The position numbers were made by a program, and so were the translations under genes. From Nonomuraea maritima (GTDB taxonomy: Bacteria; Actinomycetota; Actinomycetes; Streptosporangiales; Streptosporangiaceae), in NCBI RefSeq assembly GCF_900100395.1, contig NZ_FNFB01000023.1, forward strand, positions 1 through 64,000: a stretch of DNA of 64,000 nucleotides, read 5' to 3'. Under the pieces are notes generated by a model, which was not told the DNA's origin, made no database searches, and worked only from the letters and a program-made list of their open reading frames with translations. Positions 46,258-55,072 of the stretch are shown in pieces (position 1 is the first letter of the stretch; each line of letters begins with the position of its first letter).

Positions 46258-46740
46258 ACCGCAGCCGCTCGCCGGCACACGACTGTAGACATGCCTCTGC
46301 CAACGGCCCGCCATACCGGCACCGCAAGCCGCCGACCGCGCCAACGACGCCACCGGACACAGAAACGGAAACGGAAACGAGCACGGCTGCCCACCCGCCT
46401 CGGCTGCTGCACAGGTATGGCAGCAGTCATGCCGCCTTCAGGGCGGGCCTCTGGCAACATGCACGCAACTCCCGGGCCTGGCCGACACCCCGGGGATCGA
46501 CACCAGCGGCACCACCGCCGATGTGGGTGTGCTTACAGTGGCACTCCGCGGCGCTGGCCTGACTCAGCTATTGGCTGGAGTAGCTGGACCTTGGCAGGTG
46601 TCAGAGGCGGTGGTCCGGTAGGAGCGTCGCTCGCAGAGACACCAACACTCTCCTCAGGGCGTTGAGCGACCTGCCCAATGACCAGCGGGTACCCGAACCT
46701 GCCATCACGCGGCCGCCGCTGACCTGGTCGAGCATGTTCC

Positions 46741-46815
46741 GTGGCGAGGGGCGCGGCGAGAGGCTCAGCGAGAGGCGCGGGGAGAGGCGCGGTGAGGGGC
46801 GCGGTGAGGGGCGTG
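46741..46815. repeat. 12-bp degenerate tandem repeat
   Basis: About six copies of a GAGRGGCGYGGN unit on the plus strand, in non-coding DNA between parS sites 3 and 4. Confidence 0.75.
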
Positions 46816-47222
46816 GCAAGAGTGCCGAGCGACTTGCCCACCAGCAGCGCGGTGGGTGCTTCCGCTGCAGCCAGCGCCATGCTCGCCCACACAAAGAGCA
46901 CGATCCGCCGACCGGCATCAGATCGGCATCTGCCTCGGCAGAGGTAGCAACATGGCGAAGGCAGCAACATGGCGGAGGCAGCAGCCTGGCAGAGGATCTC
47001 GGTGTTCCCAGCGAGGAAGCCCCATCGAGCGGCTCGCCGTTAGCGAGGCGTTCGGTCCTGCGGCAGCTAATCACTGAGAGGCATCCACCGTGTCCCGGTT
47101 GAAGGCGGAGCAGTCTGGGCGGACAGCTGCTTACTGCCAACACCGAGGGAGCCACCCAACTGTGCAACCCGAGACAACGCCCTGACATAGACCGGGACAC
47201 CCCTCACCGCAAACCCGGCGCT

Positions 47223-47238
47223 CGTTTCACGTGAAACA
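47223..47238. promoter_or_regulatory. parS: parS site 4
   Basis: CGTTTCACGTGAAACA, 15 of 16 consensus bases, core intact. A GCCGCT-type repeat follows at about 47249-47290, then the long repeat array. Confidence 0.93.
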
Positions 47239-47299
47239 CTGCACACTCGCCGCCGCCGCTGCCGCTGCCGCTGCCGCTGCTGCCGCCATCGCCACTGCC

Positions 47300-48830
47300 A
47301 TCGCTGTCGTCGTCGTCGACGACGCTTGGCGACCGCCGTTTTCGTTGGTGCGACATGAGGGCGTCCATGCCGGATGCCGGGTTGGTGTGCTCGGCTTCAG
47401 GGGTGGCAGGGAACGGTGTGCCCGTCTAGGCCGTTGTGGTTGCCGTTCGCCTTGTCGTGGCCGTGGCTGTTGTGTTGTCTTCGCTGTCGAGGGTCGATTG
47501 GTGACCGCTGTCTTTCTTGTCGCGGGGTGAGGACGTCGTGCCGGATGCCGGGTCGATGTGGTCAACATCGGCAGGGGAGATGGCCCGCCGTCGCCCCGCT
47601 GTCTCCCGTTGTGTCGTCGGCGATCTCGTCGTGGCAGCTGTGTGTCGTCGTTGCCGTCGGCGGCGGCATGCCGTCGTTTGCGCTTTTGAAGCATGGTCTT
47701 GGGGCGTCATGCTGGGAGTCGGTATCGATGGTGCTCAGCTTCGGTGGCACAAGAGCCTGCCCCGCCTGCCCCGCCTGCCCCGCCTGCCCCGCCTGCCGCG
47801 CCTGCCGCTGCCGCACGATGTTGTCGTTGCTCCGCCGGCCTTTGTGTTCGTCGCCATCGACGGTGGCATGCACCGTCGATGGCTTCCTGGGATGAGGGCT
47901 CACGACAGACGGCGGTATCCACGATGCTCGGCGGCGGAACGAGGAACGGCGCCCGCGCTCCTCCTCCCGCCGTTGTCGCCGCCGTCTGCGTGGTCATTGT
48001 TGTGGCTGCTGCGTCGTCGGTGCTGATGGCGGCGGCATGCCAACGCTGCTGGCTTTCTGGGGTGTGACGTGAGGGCCTCATGCCGGATGCCGGATGCCGG
48101 ATCGATGTGGTCAGCTTCGGTGACGCAGGGAATGGTGTCCCTGCCCGCGCCGTCGTGGTTGCTGTTCGCGTTGACATGGTCGTGGCTGCTGCGTCGTCAC
48201 TGTCGACGGGCGTGTGCCAACGCTCTGGTTTTTCTAGGGTGTGACCATTGGGCGTCACATCGGGTGCGGTCGATGTGGTCAGTTTCGGCGGTGGGAGACG
48301 GCTTCCGCTCACCGCCCCCCGCTCACCGCCCCCCCCGCTCACCGCCCCCGGCCCCTCGGGCCGTTGTCGTCGCCGGTCTCGCTGTGGCTGTTGTGTCGTT
48401 GTTGTCGACGGCGGCATGCACTGCCGGTGCCTTCTGGGGTGACCTTGGGATGCCACGCTGAAGGCCGGTATCGACGGTGCTCGGCTTCGGCGGTATGACA
48501 TACGGCCGTCCCCGCGCCCGCTCTCCTGCTGTTCCGTCTCTAGCTGTCTTCACCGCCTCCTGTTGTCGTCACCGTGTTGGTGGCCAAGGACGGTGGCATG
48601 CCGCCATCGGTGTTTTCTCGCGGTGTGACCTCAGGGCGTCACGAGGGGCGGCGGCATCTACGATGCCGGGCTTCGGTGGTACGTGGAACGGCGCCGCCCC
48701 TTGCTCCTGCCGCCTGCCCGTCGGTTGCTGTCGTCACTTTCGCTGTCATCGTCGTGGCTGTTGCGGTTGCCGTCGCTGTCTCGGTCGCAGCGACCATGAC
48801 GATGACCGGCGCGCGACGCCTCCCACAGAG
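47300..48830 (+). repeat. Array of eight degenerate ~180-bp tandem units
   Basis: A recurring block contains, in order, a GGGGTGTGACxTGAGGGCGTCA-like segment, GCCGG, TCGATGTGGTCAGCTTCGG, GGAACGG, then GTCGTGGCTGTTGTGTCGTC and GGCGGCATGC. The GCGTC-equivalent anchor falls at 47361, 47533, 47704, 47898, 48075, 48252, 48452 and 48636, spacings of 172, 171, 194, 177, 177, 200 and 184 bp. Two units contain their own expansions: CCCCGCCTG at 47755-47813 and a CGCTCACCGCCCC unit at 48308-48355. The unit does not stay in frame, so it is not a protein repeat. Confidence 0.85.
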
Positions 48831-48901
48831 CCGGTGAGGCCCGTCGACTGAGTTGGCTCTCGGCGGCGTGGGTGGGGTGGGCGGAGGGTGGCAGTTTTGG
48901 G

Positions 48902-49945
48902 TCAGGCGGTTGCCTTGCGGAGATCGGTCAGGAAGTCGTCCACCTGGTCGGGGGTGGTGTCGAAGGCGGTCATCCAGCGGACCGTGCCGGCGGGCTCGTC
49001 CCAGTAGTGGAACAGGTAGCGCTGGAGGAGCTTCTCCGAGGCGGAATGGGGGAGCGTGGCGAAGACGGCGTTGCTCTCGATCGGGTACGCCAGCGAGACG
49101 TCCGGGATGTCGGCCAGGCCGTCGGCGAGGCGCTTGGCCATGTCGTTCGCGTGGCCGGCGTTCTCGCGCCAGAGGTCGTCCGTCAGGAGAGCGGTCAGCT
49201 GCGCCGAGATGAAGCGCATCTTCGAGGCGAGCTGGAGCGACTGGCGGCGCAGGAACGGCACCGCGTGCGCCAGCGTACCGTCGAGGACGACGACCGCCTC
49301 GGCGGCCAAGGCGCCGTTCTTCGTGCCGCCGAAGCTGAACACGTCGACCCCGGCGTCCGTCGTGACGGCCTTGAGGTCGCATCCCAGGAAGGCGGCGGCG
49401 TTGGCCAGCCGGGCGCCGTCGAGGTGGAGCCGGAGACCGTGCTCGTGCGCCGTGGCGGCGAGCGCGGCGAGCTCTTCCGGGGTGTAGGACGTGCCGAGTT
49501 CGGTGACCTGGGAGACGGAGACGACCGTCGGCTGCGGTTCGTGCGGGTTGCCGATGCCGCCCAGGCGCGACGTGATGTCGGACGGGCGGAGCTTGCCGTC
49601 CTCGGTCGGTACGGTCATGAGCTTCACGCCGAGCAGCCGCTCGGAGGCGCCCGCCTCGTGGGTGGCGATGTGGGCGCTGTCGGCGCAGATGACGGCGTCG
49701 TAGCGGCCGAGCATGAGGGCGAGTCCGACCATGTTGGCGCCGGCTCCGTTGAGCACGGGGAAGGCGTGTGCGGTCGCGCCGAACGTCTCCTTGGCCTTGT
49801 CCTCGAACGCCGCGGTCCACGTGTCGTCGCCGTAGGCGGGGGCGTCCCCGTGGTTGGCGGCGGTCATGGCTTCGAGGACGGTGGGGTGCACGCCTGCGTG
49901 GTTGTCGCTGGCGAAACTCTTGGGATACATCGAATCGATCAGCAC
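48902..49945 (-). CDS. Low-specificity L-threonine aldolase
   Basis: A 347-residue fold-type I PLP enzyme cleaving threonine or allo-threonine to glycine and acetaldehyde. Family markers are FASDNHAGVHPTVLEAM, the stretch ADSAHIATHEAGA, HLDGARLANAA (Asp that binds the PLP nitrogen and Arg) and the PLP lysine in FSFGGTKNGA. The start is GTG 49945; an ATG five codons later is equally possible because no clear ribosome binding site is seen. It flanks the parS repeat region on its right. Confidence 0.92.
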   Translation of the reverse strand: MLIDSMYPKSFASDNHAGVHPTVLEAMTAANHGDAPAYGDDTWTAAFEDKAKETFGATAHAFPVLNGAGANMVGLALMLGRYDAVICADSAHIATHEAGASERLLGVKLMTVPTEDGKLRPSDITSRLGGIGNPHEPQPTVVSVSQVTELGTSYTPEELAALAATAHEHGLRLHLDGARLANAAAFLGCDLKAVTTDAGVDVFSFGGTKNGALAAEAVVVLDGTLAHAVPFLRRQSLQLASKMRFISAQLTALLTDDLWRENAGHANDMAKRLADGLADIPDVSLAYPIESNAVFATLPHSASEKLLQRYLFHYWDEPAGTVRWMTAFDTTPDQVDDFLTDLRKATA

Positions 49946-49986
49946 AGAGCAAGGCTACTCAGCCGCCTGTCCACGCCTGAGCCCCG

Positions 49987-50275
49987 TCCGGGTATGGACG
50001 TGCTCGCTCGACGTGGGGCAGGAGGTCACGTACGGACGAGCCTCGCCACGTGGGGGAGGGGTGTTTGCCCGGTCCGGGTATCGACGGGCTCGCCCGACTG
50101 AGGGAAGGGGCCGTCCACATGCAGACGGGCCCGCCCGATGTGGTCGGTTCGGGGGTGGATGTGTCCTCGCGACGTGGGGCGGGGGGTGTCCAGCCCAGGT
50201 GCAGACGACGTGGGGCGAGGGACTGGGGCCGGGTGCGGACGTGTCCATCCCCAGCCGGGGGAGGAGGTGTCTGTG
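49987..50275. repeat. Degenerate ~80-bp tandem repeat in an intergenic region
   Basis: Four copies of a unit beginning CCGGGTATGGACGTG and continuing through GACGTGGGG and GAGGGGTGT start at about 49987, 50073, 50148 and 50227. They fill the 332-bp spacer (49946-50277) between the threonine aldolase start and the Ddl stop, where I see no gene. Confidence 0.7.
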
Positions 50276-50277
50276 GG

Positions 50278-51234
50278 TCAGGTGGGTTTGCGGGTGGTGG
50301 CTATCTGGAGGAGGGCGCGGCAGAGTTCGCCGAGGTCCTGGCCGGCGGCTTCGGCGGACATCGGGAGCAGCGACGTCTCCGTCATCCCGGGTGCCACGTT
50401 GACCTCCAGGAAGTGCGGTACGTCGTCGGCGTCCACGATGAGGTCCGTACGGGAGACGTCACGCAGCCCCAGCGCGGTGTGCGCGGTCACGGCCGTCTCG
50501 GCGCAGGCCGCGGCGGCGGCGGGGGAGAGGCGGGCGGGGGCGAAGAACTCGGTGCGTCCGGCCGTGTAGCGCGCCGCGTAGTCGTAGACCCCGCCGTCGG
50601 GCACGATCTCGACGGCCGGCAGCGCCACCGGCCCGTCGCCCAGGTCGACGACGGACACGGACACCTCGATGCCCTCGACGTACCGCTCGATCAGCGCGGT
50701 GTCGCCGTACGCGAAACAACCGACCATCGCGGCGGGCAGGTCTTCCGCGGTGCGGACGAACGACGCGCCGAGCGCGGAGCCGCCGCGGGCGGGCTTGACG
50801 AACAGGGGGAGGCCGAGGCGTTCGACGATGCGTCCGAGGACGGCGCTGGCGCCGAGGTCGTGGAACGTCTCCTTCGGCAGGGTGACGGATTCGGGGGTGC
50901 GCAGCCCGACCGAGCGTACGACGGCCTTGGCGGTCGGCTTGTCGAAGGCGACCCGGCACGCGTCGGGCCCGGCGCCGACGTACGGGACGTCGAGGAGTTC
51001 CAGCACGGAGCGGATCGCGCCGTCCTCGCCCGCACCGCCGTGGAGGGTCACGAAGACGGCCTCCGGCGGGTCGGCGAGGATGGACGGGACGAGGGACGCG
51101 TCGGTGTCGCGGGTCTCGACGTCGACGCCGCACGCGCGCAGCACCTCGCTGACCCTGCGGCCCGAGCGCAGAGAGACCTCCCGCTCGTAGGAGAGGCCTC
51201 CGGCCAGCACCAGCACGTGGCCCAGATCGCTCAT
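50278..51234 (-). CDS. D-alanine--D-alanine ligase family protein
   Basis: A 318-residue ATP-grasp ligase. HVLVLAGGLSYEREVSLRSG is the usual N-terminus, followed by VFVTLHGGAGEDGAIRSVLELLDVPYVG, LPLFVKPARGGSALGASFV, and FLEVNVAPGMTETSLLPMSA with the metal ligands Glu and Asn. It would join two D-Ala for the peptidoglycan stem, although this gene sits away from ddlA-type neighbours and may be a second copy. The ATG at 51234 has GGAGGAG upstream; a longer frame is rejected. Confidence 0.9.
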   Translation of the reverse strand: MSDLGHVLVLAGGLSYEREVSLRSGRRVSEVLRACGVDVETRDTDASLVPSILADPPEAVFVTLHGGAGEDGAIRSVLELLDVPYVGAGPDACRVAFDKPTAKAVVRSVGLRTPESVTLPKETFHDLGASAVLGRIVERLGLPLFVKPARGGSALGASFVRTAEDLPAAMVGCFAYGDTALIERYVEGIEVSVSVVDLGDGPVALPAVEIVPDGGVYDYAARYTAGRTEFFAPARLSPAAAAACAETAVTAHTALGLRDVSRTDLIVDADDVPHFLEVNVAPGMTETSLLPMSAEAAGQDLGELCRALLQIATTRKPT

Positions 51235-51385
51235 CACTTCTCCTCCGCTGATCACACCGCTGTCCAACGGTACCGGCGTCAGGGGCGAATGGTGCACGTG
51301 AGGTACTTTCTCCGGCGATCCCACCGCATCTCGCCCGTTTCGCGGGAGAAGGGGGCCGGTTGCCGGCCCCCTTCGATCGGTCACG

Positions 51386-52711
51386 TCAGGCGAGGTCAGG
51401 CCCCGGGGTGTCGACGCCGTGGCGGTCGAACACGGATCCCGTGCCGAACGTGTCCCTCAGCTGCATCTCCTGCTCGATCACGCTCGCGAGGCGGCGCACG
51501 CCTTCGCGGATGCGGTCGGGCTCGGGGTAGCAGAACGACAGCCGCATGTGCCGCGACCCGCTGCCGTCGGAGAAGAACCCGGTGCCCGGCACGAACGCCA
51601 CCCGCTCGGCCACGGCCCGCGGCAGGATGGCCTTGGAGTCGAGCCCTTCGGGCAGCGTCGCCCAGACGAAGAAGCCGCCCGCGGGACGTGTCCACGTCAC
51701 CTCGGGCGGCATCAGGGCGTCGAGCGCGTCGAGCAGCGCGTCGCGGCGCTCACGGTAGAGCTCACGGAACGACTTGATCTGTTCGCGCCACGGCTGGGTG
51801 GCGAGGTACTGGCCCACGGCCAGCTGCGTGAACGACGAGTGCGACAGCACCGCCGACTCCATGGCGAGCACGAGCTTGTCGCGGATGGCGTGCGGTGCGA
51901 GCGCCCACCCGACGCGGAACCCGGGCGCGAGCGTCTTCGAGAACGACCCGAGGTAGACGACCCCGTCGGTGTTGTCGGCGCGCAGGGCGCGCATGGGCTC
52001 GCCGTCGAAGCCGAGCAGCCCGTACGGGTTGTCCTCGATGATGAGGATCCCGGCCCGCTGGCAGATGTCGAGCACCTGCTGCCGCCTGGCGATGTTGAGC
52101 GTGACGCCGGCGGGGTTGTGGAAGGTCGGGATGGTGTACAGGAACTTGACGGGTGCGCCGGCGGTTTCCAGCGCGTAGATGGTCTGAGCCAGCGATTCGG
52201 GCACGATGCCCTGATCGTCCATGGCTATGTGGACGACTTTCGCCTGGTACGCGGAGAACGTACCGAGGGCCCCCACGTACGAGGGTCCCTCCGCGAGCAC
52301 CACGTCACCCGGGTCGATGAAGATGCGGGTCATCAGGTCGAGTGCCTGCTGCGACCCGACGGTGACGACGACGTCGTTCGCCCCGGCGTTGATCCCCTCC
52401 AGCCGCATGACCTCGCAGATCTGCTCGCGCAGGTGCAGATCGCCCTGCCCGGAGCCGTACTGCAACGCCACAGGACCGCGCCTGGTGACGAGGTCGGAGA
52501 CGAGCTCGCCGACCATGTCGAGGGGAAGCGCCGTGACGTACGGCATGCCGCCGGCGAGCGAGACCACCTCGGGCCTCGACGCGACGGCGAAGAGAGCTCG
52601 AATCTCGGAGGCGACCATCCCGGCGGCTCGCGCCGCGTACCGATCGACGTAGGCGTCGATGCGCGACCCTTGGGTCGCGGGTGTCTGACCGTGATTCAGC
52701 TCTTCCGTCAC
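51386..52711 (-). CDS. PLP-dependent aminotransferase (LysN/2-aminoadipate-transaminase type)
   Basis: A 441-residue class I/II aminotransferase without a DNA-binding domain. MVASEIRALFAVASRPEVVSLAGGMP, YGSGQGDLHLREQICEVM, TVGSQQALDLMTRIFIDPGD, IPTFHNPAGVT, ILIIEDNPYGLLGFDGE and YLGSFSKTLAPGFRVGWA (PLP lysine) fit the MocR-related 2-aminoadipate or aromatic aminotransferase group. I use the GTG with AGGAGG 6 bases upstream. Exact amino donor unknown. Confidence 0.9.
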   Translation of the reverse strand: MTEELNHGQTPATQGSRIDAYVDRYAARAAGMVASEIRALFAVASRPEVVSLAGGMPYVTALPLDMVGELVSDLVTRRGPVALQYGSGQGDLHLREQICEVMRLEGINAGANDVVVTVGSQQALDLMTRIFIDPGDVVLAEGPSYVGALGTFSAYQAKVVHIAMDDQGIVPESLAQTIYALETAGAPVKFLYTIPTFHNPAGVTLNIARRQQVLDICQRAGILIIEDNPYGLLGFDGEPMRALRADNTDGVVYLGSFSKTLAPGFRVGWALAPHAIRDKLVLAMESAVLSHSSFTQLAVGQYLATQPWREQIKSFRELYRERRDALLDALDALMPPEVTWTRPAGGFFVWATLPEGLDSKAILPRAVAERVAFVPGTGFFSDGSGSRHMRLSFCYPEPDRIREGVRRLASVIEQEMQLRDTFGTGSVFDRHGVDTPGPDLA

Positions 52712-52887
52712 GGCCCACCTCCTAGGTGTCATATCGAGCGGAAATATCAGATTACGCCAGTCGGGCATGTCGCCCGTGGCCGGGCTCGACCGTCGTGGTG
52801 TCCGCTGGGTGCATCTTCACTGGGCTACGATGCCAGTTGTGGACGCGGTTTTCGCGCGCTTTTCCGGGTCAACGATAGGGGCGGTAG

Positions 52888-53505
52888 TTGTCGCGCCGGC
52901 TGGTCAACATAACCCTGGACAATCTTGAAGATCTGCCTCGCCGCTGCCGGCGGTGCGTGTTCTGGGAACTCGACCCGGTCAACGGCAAGCGTGCGGCGGA
53001 GTCCGGCGATCCCGGGCTCGAGAAGGAGGCCTGGATCTCCGCGACCCTGCTGGAATGGGGCAGCTGCGGGAAGATTCTCTACGTCGACGGCATCCCGGCG
53101 GGCTTCGTGCTCTACAGTCCGCCGCTCTACACCCCGCGGTCGCTGGCTTTCCCGACGTCGCCGGTGAGCGCCGACGCGGTGTTGTTGATGACGGCGCACA
53201 TCATTCCCGAGTTCACGGGCGGCGGTCTCGGACGCATGCTTGTTCAGGGCGTGGCGAAGGATTTGACCAGACGTGGTGTGAAGGCCATCGAAGCTTTCGG
53301 GGACCTTAAGTGGGAAAAGCCGAGTTGCGTCGTTCCAGCGGACTACTTGCTTTCTGTGGGGTTTAAAACTGTTCGTCCACATTTGAGATTTCCGCGCTTG
53401 CGGCTCGAACTCAAGACCGCCGTTTCCTGGCGTGAGGACGTCGAGGTGGCCCTCGAACGCCTCCTGGGCTCCATGAGCCCGGAACGAGCCCTTCGCCCCG
53501 TCTGA
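52888..53505 (+). CDS. GNAT-family acetyltransferase
   Basis: A 205-residue protein starting at TTG. The acetyl-CoA loop is within AHIIPEFTGGGLGRMLVQGVAKDL (GGGLG). Near the N-terminus DLPRRCRRCVFWELDP has two Cys that could bind metal or form a disulfide. It recurs in actinobacteria near the parAB/trx region, but its acceptor is unknown. It is convergent with trxA, separated by a strong bidirectional terminator. Confidence 0.82.
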   Translation: MSRRLVNITLDNLEDLPRRCRRCVFWELDPVNGKRAAESGDPGLEKEAWISATLLEWGSCGKILYVDGIPAGFVLYSPPLYTPRSLAFPTSPVSADAVLLMTAHIIPEFTGGGLGRMLVQGVAKDLTRRGVKAIEAFGDLKWEKPSCVVPADYLLSVGFKTVRPHLRFPRLRLELKTAVSWREDVEVALERLLGSMSPERALRPV

Positions 53506-53543
53506 CGGGCCGCTCAGCCCCGCGGAGCGGGCAGCAGAATGCG

Positions 53544-53576
53544 AAAGCCCCTCGCGATCGACTCGCGAGGGGCTTT
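53544..53576. terminator. Bidirectional terminator between GNAT and trxA
   Basis: A perfect 14-bp stem AAAGCCCCTCGCGA / TCGCGAGGGGCTTT with a 5-base loop. A-rich and T-rich ends let it serve both converging genes. Confidence 0.92.
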
Positions 53577-53667
53577 GCAGGGCATAGCGCGCCGAACGGG
53601 TCGGCCGGGTGCAGGGCCGTTCCAGGGCTGCTCCCGGCCGACGGCCGCGGGGGCATCCGCCGGCGTG

Positions 53668-53982
53668 CTAGATGATGCCCTCGAGCTCGCGCAGCAGCAT
53701 GGCCTTCGGCTTGGCGCCGATGATCTGCTTCACGACCTCGCCACCCTTGTAGACGTTCATCGTGGGGATCTGGAGCACACCGTACTGGCGCGGAACTTCC
53801 GGGTTCTCGTCGATGTTGAGCTTGACGATCTCCAGCTTGTCGCCGTGCTCCTTGGCGATCTCCTCCAGGATGGGGGAGACCTGACGGCACGGGCCGCACC
53901 ATTCGGCCCAGAAGTCGACGAGCACAGGCTTGTCGCTCTTGAGGACCTCGGAATCGAACGTGGCGTCGGTGACAGCCTTCAT
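53668..53982 (-). CDS. trxA: Thioredoxin
   Basis: A 104-residue thioredoxin with the active site WCGPC in VLVDFWAEWCGPCRQVSP and the cis-Pro loop GVLQIPTMNVYKGG. It reduces protein disulfides and is recharged by TrxB, encoded 12 bases upstream in the same operon. Confidence 0.97.
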   Translation of the reverse strand: MKAVTDATFDSEVLKSDKPVLVDFWAEWCGPCRQVSPILEEIAKEHGDKLEIVKLNIDENPEVPRQYGVLQIPTMNVYKGGEVVKQIIGAKPKAMLLRELEGII

Positions 53983-53994
53983 GGCGCGCTCCCT

Positions 53995-54927
53995 CTACTT
54001 CTCGATGTTGGCCAGCCAGCGCTCGGAGTCGAGCGAGGCGGCACAGCCGGTGCCGGCCGCGGTGATGGCCTGGCGATAGGTGTGGTCGACGACGTCACCC
54101 GCGGCGAACACGCCGTCGATGTTGGTCGCCGTGCTGGGCGAGGCCACCTTGACGTAGCCGTTCTCGTCGAGCTCGATCTGGCCCTTGACGAGATCGGTGC
54201 GCGGGTCGTGGCCGATCGCGACGAACATCGCGTCGGCGGCCAGCTCGCACTCCTCACCGGTCTTGACGTTGCGCAGCCGCACCGCCTCGACCTTGGTCTC
54301 GCCGAGCACCTGGACGACCTCGGAGTCCCAGACGAAACGGATCTTGTCGTTGGCGAACGCGCGCTCCTGCATGATCTTGCTGGCGCGCAGCGTGTCGCGG
54401 CGGTGCACGACCGTCACCATGCGCCCGAACCGCGTCAGGAACGTGGCCTCTTCCAGCGCCGTGTCGCCGCCGCCGACGACCACGATGTCCTTGTTGCGGA
54501 AGAAGAACCCGTCACAGGTCGCGCACCAGGACACGCCGTGGCCCGACAGCCGCTTCTCGTCGGGCAGGCCGAGCTCGCGGTAACCGGAGCCCATGGCCAG
54601 GATGACGGACTTGGCGTAGTAGGTCTCGGTGTGGGTCTTCACGACCTTGGGACTGGCCTGCAGATCGACCTCGACCACGTCGTCGGCGATCAGCTCGGCG
54701 CCGAAGCGCTCGGCCTGCTTGCGCAGGTTGTCCATGAGGTCGGGGCCCATGATGCCGTCGGGGAACCCCGGGAAGTTCTCGACGTCGGTGGTGTTCATGA
54801 GTGCACCGCCGGCGGTGACGGAGCCCTCGAACACCAGAGGCTTCAGCTCGGCGCGCGCGGAGTAGACGGCCGCCGTGTAGCCCGCCGGGCCTGATCCGAT
54901 AATGATCACGTTACGAACGTCGCTCAA
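53995..54927 (-). CDS. trxB: Thioredoxin reductase (NADPH)
   Basis: A 310-residue low-molecular-weight FAD enzyme. GSGPAGYTAAVYSARA binds FAD, the redox disulfide is CATCDG, VVGGGDTALEEATFL binds NADPH, and GVFAAGDVVDHTYRQAITAAGTG is the second FAD motif. Operon with trxA; the linked sigM/anti-sigma genes further upstream are usual neighbours in actinobacteria. Confidence 0.97.
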   Translation of the reverse strand: MSDVRNVIIIGSGPAGYTAAVYSARAELKPLVFEGSVTAGGALMNTTDVENFPGFPDGIMGPDLMDNLRKQAERFGAELIADDVVEVDLQASPKVVKTHTETYYAKSVILAMGSGYRELGLPDEKRLSGHGVSWCATCDGFFFRNKDIVVVGGGDTALEEATFLTRFGRMVTVVHRRDTLRASKIMQERAFANDKIRFVWDSEVVQVLGETKVEAVRLRNVKTGEECELAADAMFVAIGHDPRTDLVKGQIELDENGYVKVASPSTATNIDGVFAAGDVVDHTYRQAITAAGTGCAASLDSERWLANIEK

Positions 54928-55035
54928 CGCTGCACGCCTTCCTCGTCTGCTGTTGCCAACCCGCTCAACAGATCCTAGGCCGCCGTGATTCCCTGCCCTA
55001 CCCCACGGTGCCGGGACGACGCCGGGGCAAAAGAA

Positions 55036-55057
55036 AGAGCCCGCCGAAGCGGGCTCT
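55036..55057 (-). terminator. Rho-independent terminator of the sigM-anti-sigma operon
   Basis: AGAGCCCGC and GCGGGCTCT form a 9-bp stem with a 4-base loop, and on the minus strand it is followed by TTTCTTTT. It lies 15 bases after the anti-sigma stop codon. Confidence 0.92.
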
Positions 55058-55072
55058 GACGAGGGGCTGCCG

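Larger units (their letters stand above)
45007..48901. other. Gene-free, repeat-rich segment carrying three parS sites
   Basis: Nearly 3.9 kb between parB and the threonine aldolase gene. Frames on both strands change constantly, have no ribosome binding sites or family resemblance, and often just translate simple repeats. A frame at 45857-46105 (VTVLEAAPDILGRLDEDVAG..) is the only protein-like stretch and may be a remnant. Contents are listed separately: parS sites, short tandem repeats, a CGG expansion and a ~180-bp repeat array. Confidence 0.7.

Noticed and set aside
47300..48830. A CRISPR array
   Set aside because: Units are ~180 bp, degenerate throughout and without short identical repeats separated by unique spacers; no cas gene is in the window.
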